A stretch of DNA of 64,000 nucleotides from Rudanella lutea DSM 19387 (GTDB taxonomy: Bacteria > Bacteroidota > Bacteroidia > Cytophagales > Spirosomataceae): NCBI RefSeq assembly GCF_000383955.1, contig NZ_KB913013.1:2524694-2588693 (forward strand), in the 5' to 3' direction. The notes under the pieces are model-generated. The model had not been told where the DNA came from, searched no databases, and saw nothing but the letters and a program-made list of their open reading frames with translations. Of the stretch, positions 33,105 through 42,661 are shown piece by piece; positions within the stretch are counted from its first letter, which is position 1, and each line of letters opens with the position of its first letter. Made by a program: the position numbers and the translations under genes.

Positions 33105-35015
33105 TCATTTTAAACGGCGCAACTTTTTTGTTAGAGTTTTTACTTGCCCTTTCAACTTATCGTTCTCTTTCGCTAGCCGATCAATTTGTTTAGTTTTTCG
33201 CTCCAAAGCAATTACGTAGAGTGTGAGTTCTTCTATTTTCTGGAGCAGGGTGGCATCCATCTTGGCCATGTCTACACCCTCACGTACCACCTCCGTAGCA
33301 CTCGGCACGTCGGGCAGATGACCGTGCGCCTTGATGAACGACTCCACCTCCGAAAGCTTCCGCAACCGGTACTCCGGCGCAAACACATAGTCACTCCAGT
33401 CAGCACTGTTCTTCACAGCCACCTTCACCTTCTCGGTCAGGATGCCCTTCTCCACGTACAAGCCGTAGTTCCCGCTCAGCTTGTTGATCCCCTGACCAAT
33501 CACCACCGCTTCGCCTGAGCTGTTCTGCAAACGACCGCCCGCCAGCTGCCAGTAGCTCTCCCCCACTGACGCAGAGGCCTCACGGGCCGAGTTGTTCAGG
33601 CTACCCAGCACCACGTTCCCGCTCGCATCCACCGTCAGAAACTTCGTCTGCGCCAACGCCGTCGCCGGCGATGATGACGTCAGGTTCTGCAACCGCAAGC
33701 CCGACGTGTTGGTCGTTGACGATACCACGTGCAACTTGGCTGATGGGGCCGAGGTGCCAATGCCCACATTGGCGTTATTGCCCAACACAACTGCATTCGA
33801 TACACTTACCCGGCTGTTGTAGCCAATGGCCACTGCGTTATTTACTGTTACCCCAGCATCAACACCCGCCCCCGTACCCAGGAACGTGTTCTGCTGACCG
33901 CCAAGATTCTCCAAACCAGCGTCGCGTCCTAAGAATACGTTCTCAGAACCAGTTGTCTTAAAACCACTATTCAAACCCACAAACGTATTGCTACCTCCGT
34001 TGAGGTTGCTGTAACCAGCACCGTTGCCAATGAACGTGTTAAACACTCCACCCACGTTGGCACGACCCGTCTCGGCTCCTACAAAGAGATTGAAGCTACC
34101 TGTCGTGTTGGAAAAGCCAGCCCGCTGCCCTACAAATACGTTGTTCTCTCCGCTTGTATTAGCAAAGCCTGAATTGAGGCCCATGAACGTGTTGAAGCGT
34201 CCCCCAATATTAGAAAAGCCAGAACCAGCACCAAAGAAAAGATTTTCCCGGCCCGTCGTATTGGCCTGCCCAGCATTTCCGCCCACGAACAGGTTAAAAC
34301 TGCCATCTGTATTTGACTTCCCAGCGTTGACACCAATAAACACATTGTCAGTACCTATCGTGTTACTCAATCCACTTTCAAAGCCAATGAACGTGTTTGA
34401 TCCACTGCTCGTATTTAGTCCTGAACGTGCTCCTATGAATGTGTTTTGTTGTGCGGATGTACTTACAGAGCCTGACAAAGTTCCCACAAAAACATTACCA
34501 ATGCCGGTCTGATTGTTTCCACCTGCGTCTGCACCAACGAAAGTGTTATCAGCTCCTGATATATTACCGTATCCTGATCCTGATCCAACAAAAACATTAT
34601 TTCGACCACTTGTATTAAAATACCCCGATCTATAACCACCAAAGAAGTTACTGAAGCCCGTTGTGTTAGAGTATCCAGCGCCATTCCCTATAAATGCATT
34701 ATTATTACCTGTTGTATTATTAAAGCCAGCCTCATAGCCCACAAAAGCATTATAACTTCCTGATGAGTTTTGACGTCCCGAAAAGCTTCCTATAAATGAA
34801 TTCTGGGCTCCAGAAGAGTTCTGCACACCAGCAGACCGGCCAACCATTAAATTTCCGTTGCCGCTCATGTTTTGGTTACCAGCCCCAATACCAACTAGAG
34901 TATTGTCCGATCCTCCTGTTGAAATCGAACTAGGACTGGTGAGCACCAAATTAGTTTGTGCTATCAGCTCTCCACATGTAATAAGTAGAATAGCGGTAAG
35001 TAAACATATTTTCAT
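33105..35015 (-). CDS. Surface repeat protein B (tail-fibre/adhesin-like)
   Basis: A 636-residue paralog of protein A, from ATG 35015 (MKICLLTAILLITCGELIAQ, signal peptide). It has about nine additional N-terminal repeats of the NTSGxxNxFVGxxSGxxN type that are more AT-rich in DNA than the shared block, then the block identical to protein A, and a different coiled-coil end (KTKQIDRLAKENDKLKGQ). Two such paralogs in tandem, alike in the middle but unlike at both ends, suggest recent duplication or gene conversion. A -7 box (TAGTTTTG) lies 40 bases upstream. Confidence 0.75.
   Translation of the reverse strand: MKICLLTAILLITCGELIAQTNLVLTSPSSISTGGSDNTLVGIGAGNQNMSGNGNLMVGRSAGVQNSSGAQNSFIGSFSGRQNSSGSYNAFVGYEAGFNNTTGNNNAFIGNGAGYSNTTGFSNFFGGYRSGYFNTSGRNNVFVGSGSGYGNISGADNTFVGADAGGNNQTGIGNVFVGTLSGSVSTSAQQNTFIGARSGLNTSSGSNTFIGFESGLSNTIGTDNVFIGVNAGKSNTDGSFNLFVGGNAGQANTTGRENLFFGAGSGFSNIGGRFNTFMGLNSGFANTSGENNVFVGQRAGFSNTTGSFNLFVGAETGRANVGGVFNTFIGNGAGYSNLNGGSNTFVGLNSGFKTTGSENVFLGRDAGLENLGGQQNTFLGTGAGVDAGVTVNNAVAIGYNSRVSVSNAVVLGNNANVGIGTSAPSAKLHVVSSTTNTSGLRLQNLTSSSPATALAQTKFLTVDASGNVVLGSLNNSAREASASVGESYWQLAGGRLQNSSGEAVVIGQGINKLSGNYGLYVEKGILTEKVKVAVKNSADWSDYVFAPEYRLRKLSEVESFIKAHGHLPDVPSATEVVREGVDMAKMDATLLQKIEELTLYVIALERKTKQIDRLAKENDKLKGQVKTLTKKLRRLK
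33217..34366 (-). repeat. Direct repeat block, copy 2 (about 1.15 kb)
   Basis: Second copy of the block at 31454-32603, in the same orientation and starting 1763 bases further right. Homologous recombination between the two would remove one gene and produce a hybrid with the N-terminus of B and the end of A. Confidence 0.85.
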
Positions 35016-35054
35016 TGTGAGATGATTTAAAACGTCGTAGCCCCCGTGTTTTAA

Positions 35055-35062
35055 CAAAACTA
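35055..35062 (-). promoter_or_regulatory. -7 box of surface protein B
   Basis: The minus strand reads TAGTTTTG, matching TAnnTTTG, 40 bases before ATG 35015. No clear -33 element. This probably starts a transcript through B, and possibly A and the T9SS protein. Confidence 0.45.
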
Positions 35063-35259
35063 CACTACTCTCTATTAATAACATATCTACTAAATTCAGA
35101 ATAACTCCGTTTCGTCTATTAAATTAATTGAATGGCTATCACAACATTCTATACCTTATGATAATTTTAAATTGCAAAAGTTCCCAAGGGGACGTTTCTG
35201 CAAGTGTGCCTTAAATTATTAAAAATACGGTAGCACCTGTTTTAATTTGTTGTGAAGCT

Positions 35260-38200
35260 ATGCGACTAACTCTACTGTTAACTATTCTCCTTGTTTTTGC
35301 TCAATCTGCAACAGGCCAGCAAATATACTATGTTGCAGCAAATGGTAACGATGCCAACAACGGCCTATCTATTAGTAGTCCACTACAAACACTTGCCAAA
35401 GTCAGTTCCTTACCCTTAGTTCCTGGAGATCAAATACTATTCAGAAGAGGAGATACATTTAGAGGAACATTAGATTTGACCCGCTCAGGTAATGCCAATA
35501 GCCAGATTAAATTTGGAGCTTACGGTTCAGGGAATAAACCAGTCTTAGCCGGTTCCACATTATTAACAAACTGGGTTAATAGTGGCAACTCTGTCTGGCA
35601 AACTACATGCTCAAGCTGTTCTATTGCACCTACTGGCCTATATGTCAACAATATATCTCAGCCTTTAGGGAGATTTCCAAATTCGAATACAGGTAATAAA
35701 GGGTACCTAACAGTACAAAACCATTCAGGAAAAAACTCACTAACGAGTCTTCAGCCTCTTACAAGTAATTGGACAGGAGGTGAGGTTGTAGTCCGGTCAA
35801 ATTACTTTATCATCGATCGAGCCCTTATCACTCAACAATCAGGAAATACACTTACTCTTAGCAATACGTCAACTTATGACTTAAGCGATCAGTTTGGTTT
35901 TTTTATACAAAGCCATCCAGCAACACTAGATCTACAAGGTGAGTGGTATTACAATCCGGCTAACAAGCAAATTAGTTATTATTCATCCCAGGCTAACCCA
36001 AATACACAATCTATAAGTGTCACAACAGCTAGTAACGGCATAATTTTAAGAGGTTGTACGTATATAGCATTCGAAGATTTAATTATTACTGAGACTTTGA
36101 ACCATGGTATTGTAGGAGCAAATAACTCCAACATTAGTATAAAAAATTGTGAGATCACAAACGCTGGCGAGAATGGCATCTACTTCGGAGGTAGTGGCAA
36201 TTCGATACTCCTTGAGAGTAATACAATTGTAGATTGTAATAATAATGGGTTTCAGATTGATGGCTACAGTAACTTTATCTTTAGAGCAAACACTCTTCGT
36301 AAAATAGGTACCTCACCAGGGCGAGGCAAGTCAGGTGATGCTCAGTATATAGGCTTTATTGCAAACACAATATCTGGAGCTACAATTGAGGACAACAAAG
36401 TTGACAGTGTGGGTTATACGGCTATTAACTTTCCTAAAAACAATGCCACTATACAACGCAACGTCATTTCTAATTTCTGCCTTGTTAAAAGCGACGGCGG
36501 AGGCCTTTATGTAACAAACAACGCTCAGGAAACAATGGGCAATGTTATCCTACAGGATAATTTAGTTTTTAATGGAGTAGGGGCCCCAGATGGATCACCT
36601 GATGGCTTTCTTGGTGCAAATGGAATATACCTTGATGAATGTATAAATAGTGTAATTGTGCGATCAAATACCACATTTAATTGTGGACTCTATGGAATCT
36701 ACCTACACGGAACCCAAAATTCGATTGTTGAAAATAATATTGCCTATGACAATAAGAGTGGTCAGTTTGTAATGGACTACACTGGTATCTGCCCCACTAC
36801 AGGTAACAGTATTCAAAACAATATATTTACCGCTAAGGGTGTAAATCAATATACAGCTATTTATGATTCTTACTTTTCGGATCTAAGCTCATTTGGAACC
36901 TTCACAAATAATGTATACGCACGTCCAATTGAAGATGTTCAAACGCTTAGATTGTCATACCGCCCACCTAATGGGACACTTTTCGATCCAAAATCACTGA
37001 CAGAGTGGCAAAATTTATATGGTAAAGATTTGAATTCAACGCGCTCACCGATCACATATAAGAACTTCTTTTTTAATGCTTACACTGGCCCGGAAAGAGT
37101 TATAGGTGGCAATTTTACCACAGGCACAGGTTATGGTTCAGGGGGCCCCTTTATATTTAGTGATTTTAACAACGGTCAGGGAACATGGGATAACAGTAAC
37201 CGCATTGATGGTGGTAGTCTAAATCTAAATTTTACCACAATAACTAACAACCCGGGCGCTTCTTTATATGCTGCTCAGGTTATCAATTCTGTTTCGGCAC
37301 AAAAAGACTATCTCATTGAGTTCGATGCCGTAAGCACAGTTCCCAATAGGTTGGTTCAGGTTTATATTCAACCTCAATTTGCTCCATTCACACCACTTGT
37401 CGATACACGTCCTGCAGTTGTAGTAGGGACTACACCCCAACACTATCAAGTTGTTGTCCGGCCAAATAGAGACCTGCAGAATGCCCTTTCAATACTTCGA
37501 GTTTTTGAGAACTCGGAACCGTTATTTATTGATAATTTAAGTTTTCGTGAAGTTGATGTAAATACTCTTGATCCGAATAATGTAATACAATTAATATACA
37601 ATCCAACGCCAAGAGATAGCATAATAGCTATTGGAGGCACATTCCGTGATGCCAGAAATCAAGTTTACAGTCGTCAGGTGAGCTTACCAGCATATAAGTC
37701 GCTAGTTTTATTTCGAGACGATGCCAGTAAAACATATCCCGTTGATCTAAACTTGACTCTCTATTCTGATGTCCGGAGCCAAACAGTCAATAAACCTCTC
37801 TCTTACAGATTGAAAATACGCAATAATACCAATCGTTCATTACCATCAATAGGAGCTCAATGGACACTGCGAATTCCAAGTTCTTTACAAGTTATCAATA
37901 GCACGGGCCTATCATTCACAAATAATATTTTGTCCGGTACCGTCAGAGATTTAAGACCATTAACTGATACGACTTTTGTTTTCTCTGTTCAGCCGACGAC
38001 GAATGGGATATTTAGATTGAGTGCGCAGATTGCATCTAGCTCTTATCCTGATCCTGATAGCACACCTAACTCAGGCATAGCTGATGGTGAAGATGACATG
38101 GCTGAATCGGAAATTCGAACAAAAGATTTAGTTGGCCAAGTGTATGCTTCTCCAAATCCATTACAAAGACCTGTACCAGCCCCAATAACAAATGAACCTG

Positions 38201-38598
38201 TGCCAGTGCCCTCACAGTGTGACCTAAGTTTACGTACTTTCAGTAACAAAAATAGCCTTTCGATAAACGAGACAGTCACCATCACGATAGTCATAGTGAA
38301 TAGAGGTGGCGCCTATACTTCGAATATACAGTTACAAAATGTCCTTCCTACGGGATTGGCGTTTTCAACAGGCGCCAATTGGATCCAGAATGGAAATATA
38401 TTAACAGCAACTATACCTAACCTGAATGCGGGGGAATCGATATCACTTTCGTTTCAAGCAAGGGCGGTTTCAAGAGGACAATGGATAAATAATTCTCAAG
38501 TTGTGGCTTCTTCTACAATTGATACAGACTCTGTGCCTAATAATGGCTTCTCAAACGGTGAAGATGACCAGCACCAGTTAACTTTATTAGTTAGATAG
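35260..38598 (+). CDS. Secreted right-handed beta-helix protein with C-terminal DUF11-like domains
   Basis: A 1112-residue exported protein with a signal peptide (LLLTILLVFAQSATGQ). Residues 20-110 (YYVAANGNDANNGLS, FRRGDTFRGTLDL) and the following 450 are a right-handed parallel beta-helix with runs such as ISIKNCEITNAGENGIYF and NSVIVRSNTTFNCGLYGIYL. A carbohydrate-binding-like module follows (about 640-770, GYGSGGPFIFSDFNN), then two Ig-like DUF11 modules ending in DxDSTPNSGIADGEDD-type motifs. The fold is used by polysaccharide lyases and epimerases, and here it opens a polysaccharide gene cluster, so it may trim or bind the polymer. The DNA is AT-rich compared with the flanks. Confidence 0.78.
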   Translation: MRLTLLLTILLVFAQSATGQQIYYVAANGNDANNGLSISSPLQTLAKVSSLPLVPGDQILFRRGDTFRGTLDLTRSGNANSQIKFGAYGSGNKPVLAGSTLLTNWVNSGNSVWQTTCSSCSIAPTGLYVNNISQPLGRFPNSNTGNKGYLTVQNHSGKNSLTSLQPLTSNWTGGEVVVRSNYFIIDRALITQQSGNTLTLSNTSTYDLSDQFGFFIQSHPATLDLQGEWYYNPANKQISYYSSQANPNTQSISVTTASNGIILRGCTYIAFEDLIITETLNHGIVGANNSNISIKNCEITNAGENGIYFGGSGNSILLESNTIVDCNNNGFQIDGYSNFIFRANTLRKIGTSPGRGKSGDAQYIGFIANTISGATIEDNKVDSVGYTAINFPKNNATIQRNVISNFCLVKSDGGGLYVTNNAQETMGNVILQDNLVFNGVGAPDGSPDGFLGANGIYLDECINSVIVRSNTTFNCGLYGIYLHGTQNSIVENNIAYDNKSGQFVMDYTGICPTTGNSIQNNIFTAKGVNQYTAIYDSYFSDLSSFGTFTNNVYARPIEDVQTLRLSYRPPNGTLFDPKSLTEWQNLYGKDLNSTRSPITYKNFFFNAYTGPERVIGGNFTTGTGYGSGGPFIFSDFNNGQGTWDNSNRIDGGSLNLNFTTITNNPGASLYAAQVINSVSAQKDYLIEFDAVSTVPNRLVQVYIQPQFAPFTPLVDTRPAVVVGTTPQHYQVVVRPNRDLQNALSILRVFENSEPLFIDNLSFREVDVNTLDPNNVIQLIYNPTPRDSIIAIGGTFRDARNQVYSRQVSLPAYKSLVLFRDDASKTYPVDLNLTLYSDVRSQTVNKPLSYRLKIRNNTNRSLPSIGAQWTLRIPSSLQVINSTGLSFTNNILSGTVRDLRPLTDTTFVFSVQPTTNGIFRLSAQIASSSYPDPDSTPNSGIADGEDDMAESEIRTKDLVGQVYASPNPLQRPVPAPITNEPVPVPSQCDLSLRTFSNKNSLSINETVTITIVIVNRGGAYTSNIQLQNVLPTGLAFSTGANWIQNGNILTATIPNLNAGESISLSFQARAVSRGQWINNSQVVASSTIDTDSVPNNGFSNGEDDQHQLTLLVR

Positions 38599-38655
38599 TT
38601 AATCACTGGCTAGACAGTATCCCTCAACAATTATGTCACCAAATAAACAAGCGAC

Positions 38656-40161
38656 ATGCAAAAGTTCTTTTTCCTACTTCTTTTGATGAGTTACTCAGCA
38701 TGTAGCCAAACAAAAGACAGAGACAAACACGCTTTTCAACAAGTAGGCAAAGGGATCGAAAATAATACATACACAATCGAAGATTTAAGACGCTCTAAAA
38801 GCGATTCAGTGCCTACTGTTATTTTCATTACAAATCCAGGTAAGATTGGGCTTTTTGAGTTGGACCTTGACGATAAAAATACTCCTGATAATGATGCTAC
38901 TGTAATCCAAACTATTGACGGTAAGCGGTACAAAAGGACCAATGCAGACAATCGGGTCAACCTACATTTTTTTGGGGCCGTTGGAAATGGCAAAGCTGAC
39001 GACACAAAAGCGATTCAAAATGCTGTTGAGTATAGCACAAAGTTTGGCCTAACATTGGTGGTCCCGAGAGGAATATATAGGATCACCAAATCTATTTACA
39101 AATCTGAGAGCTTCACTGGCTTGAACATAGAAGGAATAGAAGGCGCAGTCACTTTCAACTACAAAGATATCAAAGACGGAACTGCTTGTCTCAACATTAT
39201 CGGAGGTTCAGGAGTGCTATGTCGCTCAGTAGTATCAGGCATCACTTTTATTGGTAGTGATAATAGTACCGGGGTTGAGATAAGCGGACAATGCGGTCAA
39301 AAAATTCGTAACTGCACTTTCAAAACCAATAAAACTGGTATCATTTTTCACAACAGGAACAGAGGTAGTTTTACAGAATATTCAGTAGCAGATGACTGTG
39401 TATTCGATTCTGAATGTAGTACGGCTATTCGCTATCGACGTACTAACGGAAATGAATCTTTTAACGGGACAGGCATGGCAGTAAACAACTTGATCAATAC
39501 AAAAGGCTCTGTTATTGTTGTTGAAGATGGTTGCTTACCTTACAATAGTCCACTGAATGGGCAGATTTGGATAAATGGATCCAATAGTATTTTAGTAGAA
39601 AATCAGAATACGACGTCAAACAAGCCGACGTTTATAGGTAACTTGACATTAGAAAAGATGCCCAATGGGCATCTTACTCTGTCTACAGGAAATTTACCAA
39701 CCTTCTTTTGTGGTAACATATCAAGTGTTGGCGATGGAGTAACAAGCGGTCAATTTGTATCTGCCCGCAACGTAAGTTATCAACCAAATGGTACTGTACT
39801 TACTCAGGACGCTCGTTACAACAAGCAGATGGTACTAAACAGCTCAACTACACATGTAGACGTACCCACAAAAGGGGCAACATATTTAGTCACAATTTAT
39901 CTATCAGGTGCGAATTATGATTACCGGTATTCACTAATTTTACAACATGAAGGAGGGGGTAATAGCGGGTTCGTAAGCATACTCTCGAACCCAAGGTCTT
40001 TGAATAGTACGTCTTGGGGTCCACCTTCTTTCTCTTGTGATGCTGATGGTAGACTAGTTATTAGTAATCCCAACTTTAAGAACAACAAGGTTACTGTTTG
40101 GCTTACCTACACACAAATTGGCGATGTATTTTTTGGAAATACTCCGAAAAATTCTTATTAA
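38656..40161 (+). CDS. Lipoprotein with pectate-lyase-like beta-helix
   Basis: A 501-residue protein. MQKFFFLLLLMSYSAC is a lipoprotein signal with the mature Cys16. Residues about 103-135 (VNLHFFGAVGNGKADDTKAI) match the start of the Pectate_lyase_3 superfamily, where the polymer-binding beta-helix begins; further strands follow (GSGVLCRSVVSGITFIG). Such proteins are lyases, hydrolases or phage-like depolymerases; the catalytic residues cannot be assigned. It follows the first beta-helix gene by 57 bases and precedes the flippase by 18, so it belongs to the polysaccharide operon. Confidence 0.8.
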   Translation: MQKFFFLLLLMSYSACSQTKDRDKHAFQQVGKGIENNTYTIEDLRRSKSDSVPTVIFITNPGKIGLFELDLDDKNTPDNDATVIQTIDGKRYKRTNADNRVNLHFFGAVGNGKADDTKAIQNAVEYSTKFGLTLVVPRGIYRITKSIYKSESFTGLNIEGIEGAVTFNYKDIKDGTACLNIIGGSGVLCRSVVSGITFIGSDNSTGVEISGQCGQKIRNCTFKTNKTGIIFHNRNRGSFTEYSVADDCVFDSECSTAIRYRRTNGNESFNGTGMAVNNLINTKGSVIVVEDGCLPYNSPLNGQIWINGSNSILVENQNTTSNKPTFIGNLTLEKMPNGHLTLSTGNLPTFFCGNISSVGDGVTSGQFVSARNVSYQPNGTVLTQDARYNKQMVLNSSTTHVDVPTKGATYLVTIYLSGANYDYRYSLILQHEGGGNSGFVSILSNPRSLNSTSWGPPSFSCDADGRLVISNPNFKNNKVTVWLTYTQIGDVFFGNTPKNSY

Positions 40162-40179
40162 AGAGTCACTGATCCCTAA

Positions 40180-41424
40180 ATGAGTCAATCAAAATTATTT
40201 AGCAACTTCGTTTCAGTAGGAGCAGTACAGCTTACCAATTTTGTTATTCCAATTTTAATATATCCTTATCTATTCAGGACACTGGGTGCAACGCCTTTTG
40301 GAACAGTAATGTATGCACTCAATATTATGCTCTACCTAAGTGCATTTATTGACTATGGGTTCAACATTACAGCACCTCGTAACATTGCTGTTAACCAGGG
40401 CGATATACGAGTTATTTCGGTAGTCGTCTCCTCTGTTATTCAAACTAAGGTCACTATTTTTCTCTTCTCAAGTCTGTTCTTTGCTTGCCTAGTTTTTCTA
40501 ATTCCTCGTTTATCTCAAGAAGTATTTTTGTATTTATTTGGCTCGATCTATATGTTGGGTAATGCCCTTATTCCAACATGGCTATTCCAAGGTTTAGAAG
40601 ACATGAAGCATCTGACCTGGATTAACTTAGTTGCAAAAATTGTTTCAATATTGTTAGTGATCATTGTCATCAATGAGCCTAGCCAGTACGTATATACAGT
40701 AGGATTATTAGGATTAGCCAACCTTGTTTCAGGTATAATTGGCTTAGGGTATGCCAAGGTGAAATATAATATTGTTTTACAACTTCAGCCAATTTCAACG
40801 ATTTACGGCGAATTGAAAACCGGATGGTATTACTTTACATCACTTATTGCTGCTACACTTTTCAGTAATACTACCATCCTGATCTTAGGCTTATTTGTAA
40901 CCGATGATATAGTGGGCAAATATGGTATTGCAGAAAAAATATCTTTTGCTGTATGGCAATTGATTGGTGTTTTCTCACAAGTTACATACCCTGTACTATG
41001 CCGACTAGCTCAAATATCACACTTTGAATCACTAAAATTTATACGGAAATATTATCCCCCGTTCATTGCTCTTGTCTCTACTATCTGCTTCGGGCTATTC
41101 ATATTTTCGGACAATATAATATACATCATTTCGGGATCATATCAAGAAGACACTAGTAGTTTAATTAAGATTTTGAGCTTCCTTCCACTTGCCATATGCC
41201 TGAATGTCCCAGCATACCAACTACTCTTAGCTTACGGAAAACAGCGCGACAATGCTTTGATTTTCAATTGGTCAGCTGCCCTAAGTATAGGATTGACAAT
41301 GTTAATGGTCTTTCTATTTGGGGCAATAGGAGCAGCTTGGGCAGCTGTAATTACACAAATAGGCGTAACTTTGGCGCTTCATCTTATACTACACAAGCGG
41401 CACACATCATTTTCGATTTGGTAG
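40180..41424 (+). CDS. Polysaccharide flippase (Wzx-like, MOP superfamily)
   Basis: A 414-residue integral membrane protein with about 12 predicted helices, beginning LFSNFVSVGAVQLTNFVIPI, the usual Wzx N-terminus, and with GAIGAAWAAVITQIGVTLAL near the end. It should flip lipid-linked repeat units from the cytoplasmic to the periplasmic side. Length fits the family (400-500). It lies between the beta-helix proteins and the sugar-modifying genes, in one plus-strand operon. Confidence 0.88.
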   Translation: MSQSKLFSNFVSVGAVQLTNFVIPILIYPYLFRTLGATPFGTVMYALNIMLYLSAFIDYGFNITAPRNIAVNQGDIRVISVVVSSVIQTKVTIFLFSSLFFACLVFLIPRLSQEVFLYLFGSIYMLGNALIPTWLFQGLEDMKHLTWINLVAKIVSILLVIIVINEPSQYVYTVGLLGLANLVSGIIGLGYAKVKYNIVLQLQPISTIYGELKTGWYYFTSLIAATLFSNTTILILGLFVTDDIVGKYGIAEKISFAVWQLIGVFSQVTYPVLCRLAQISHFESLKFIRKYYPPFIALVSTICFGLFIFSDNIIYIISGSYQEDTSSLIKILSFLPLAICLNVPAYQLLLAYGKQRDNALIFNWSAALSIGLTMLMVFLFGAIGAAWAAVITQIGVTLALHLILHKRHTSFSIW

Positions 41425-41450
41425 CCTGCAACTACTAGTAAGTATTTGAC

Positions 41451-42005
41451 ATGCTTTGGGCGCTCAAATCCAGTATCAGAAGTATAGTTTCGATACTTTC
41501 GGGAATAAACTTTGCAAAAGGAAGCTATCTGTCAATCCCATATTTGCGATTACAGGGAGGAAAGTATATTCAAATAGGGCAAAATTCCACTATTGGCAAG
41601 CATGCTTGGTTAGGTGCCTTTGACACTTATTTGGAACAACGCTTCGATCCATCCATAATTATTCATTCAAACGTTTCAATAGGGAATCACCTTTGCATTA
41701 CCGCTATTGACAAAGTTGAGATAAAACAAGGTTGTCTTCTTAGTGAATATGTTTACATCTCAGATCATGGTCATGGAACTGATGCCAATGGGCATCCTCC
41801 TGCCACACAGCCATTGTTCAGCAAAGGCCCTGTGATAATCGGTGAAAATTCTTTTTTAGGGTATCGAACTACTATTCTTTCCGGTGTAGAGCTAGGAAAG
41901 CATTGCGTAGTAGGCGCACACTCGGTAGTAAACAAATCGTTTCCTGATTACTCAGTCATTGCTGGCTCACCTGCCAGATTAATTAAACAAAATACCCCTT
42001 GCTAA
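41451..42005 (+). CDS. Hexapeptide-repeat acyltransferase
   Basis: A 184-residue left-handed beta-helix acetyltransferase, seen from repeats such as IQIGQNSTIGKHAWLG and SIIIHSNVSIGNHLCIT and the final GENSFLGYRTTILSGVELG, GKHCVVGAHSVVNKSFPDYSVIAGSPARLI. The catalytic His is likely in ISDHGHGTD. It probably O-acetylates a sugar of the repeat unit. The stop is one base from the methyltransferase start. Confidence 0.87.
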   Translation: MLWALKSSIRSIVSILSGINFAKGSYLSIPYLRLQGGKYIQIGQNSTIGKHAWLGAFDTYLEQRFDPSIIIHSNVSIGNHLCITAIDKVEIKQGCLLSEYVYISDHGHGTDANGHPPATQPLFSKGPVIIGENSFLGYRTTILSGVELGKHCVVGAHSVVNKSFPDYSVIAGSPARLIKQNTPC

Positions 42006-42006
42006 C

Positions 42007-42579
42007 ATGCAGCTGTATAACAATAAAAAGCCCATTTACTTCTCTCAGATACGCGAAGATTTGATTGCTCAAATCCCTTCGAGAGACGGGAATCGAGTTT
42101 TAGATATTGGTGCGGGCGGGTGCGATACGTTGCTAGCCTTGAAAGAGCGTGGTATTGCTTCAGAAGTCTATGCCGTTGAACTATTCGCTATTCCCAATTC
42201 GAATCAGAACAACCCAATCATTGATAAACTATTTATAGGCGACATCGAAAACCAAACACCAGACTTCCCATTAGATTACTTTGATGTAATAATGTGTGGG
42301 GATGTACTTGAACATTTAGTCAACCCCTGGGCAGCTGTTGAAAAACTATCACGGTACCTTAAACAAGGAGGGGTAATAATTGCTTCTTGTCCTAATATCA
42401 GAGAGATAACAAACTGGAGCCGAATACTACTTAAAGGTAGTTTCCATTACGAGCAAAGTGGTATTATGGATAAAACCCATTTACGCTTTTTTTGTATGCA
42501 GGATATGATAGAAATGCTTACTACACCTGAATTGAAGCCAATCAAGTCGCAGGGAAATTATTTCATTGCTCCAAGGTAA
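42007..42579 (+). CDS. SAM-dependent methyltransferase (probably frameshifted at its end)
   Basis: The open frame gives 190 residues of a class I methyltransferase: SAM motif VLDIGAGGCDTLLAL, acidic GDIENQTPDFPLDYFDV, and DVLEHLVNPWAAVEKLSRYL. It ends IAPR-stop at 42577-42579. The +1 frame from 42578 continues KFRSVHFGLLDPILAPQNIV to a stop at 42659-42661, directly before the GTG of the next gene, and that text looks like the normal last part of this family. A one-base insertion near 42560-42577 (real or a sequencing error) would explain it. It could methylate a sugar of the repeat unit. Confidence 0.8.
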   Translation: MQLYNNKKPIYFSQIREDLIAQIPSRDGNRVLDIGAGGCDTLLALKERGIASEVYAVELFAIPNSNQNNPIIDKLFIGDIENQTPDFPLDYFDVIMCGDVLEHLVNPWAAVEKLSRYLKQGGVIIASCPNIREITNWSRILLKGSFHYEQSGIMDKTHLRFFCMQDMIEMLTTPELKPIKSQGNYFIAPR

Positions 42580-42661
42580 GTTTAGATCAGTTCATTTTGG
42601 GCTATTGGACCCGATTTTGGCTCCACAAAATATAGTTGTCAGCAAAAAAGAGAAGCAATAA

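Noticed and set aside
31900-34900. Regular short repeats resembling a CRISPR array
   Set aside because: The period of 45-51 bases keeps one long open frame and encodes the protein repeat NTxGxxNxFxG; there are no identical repeats with unique spacers.
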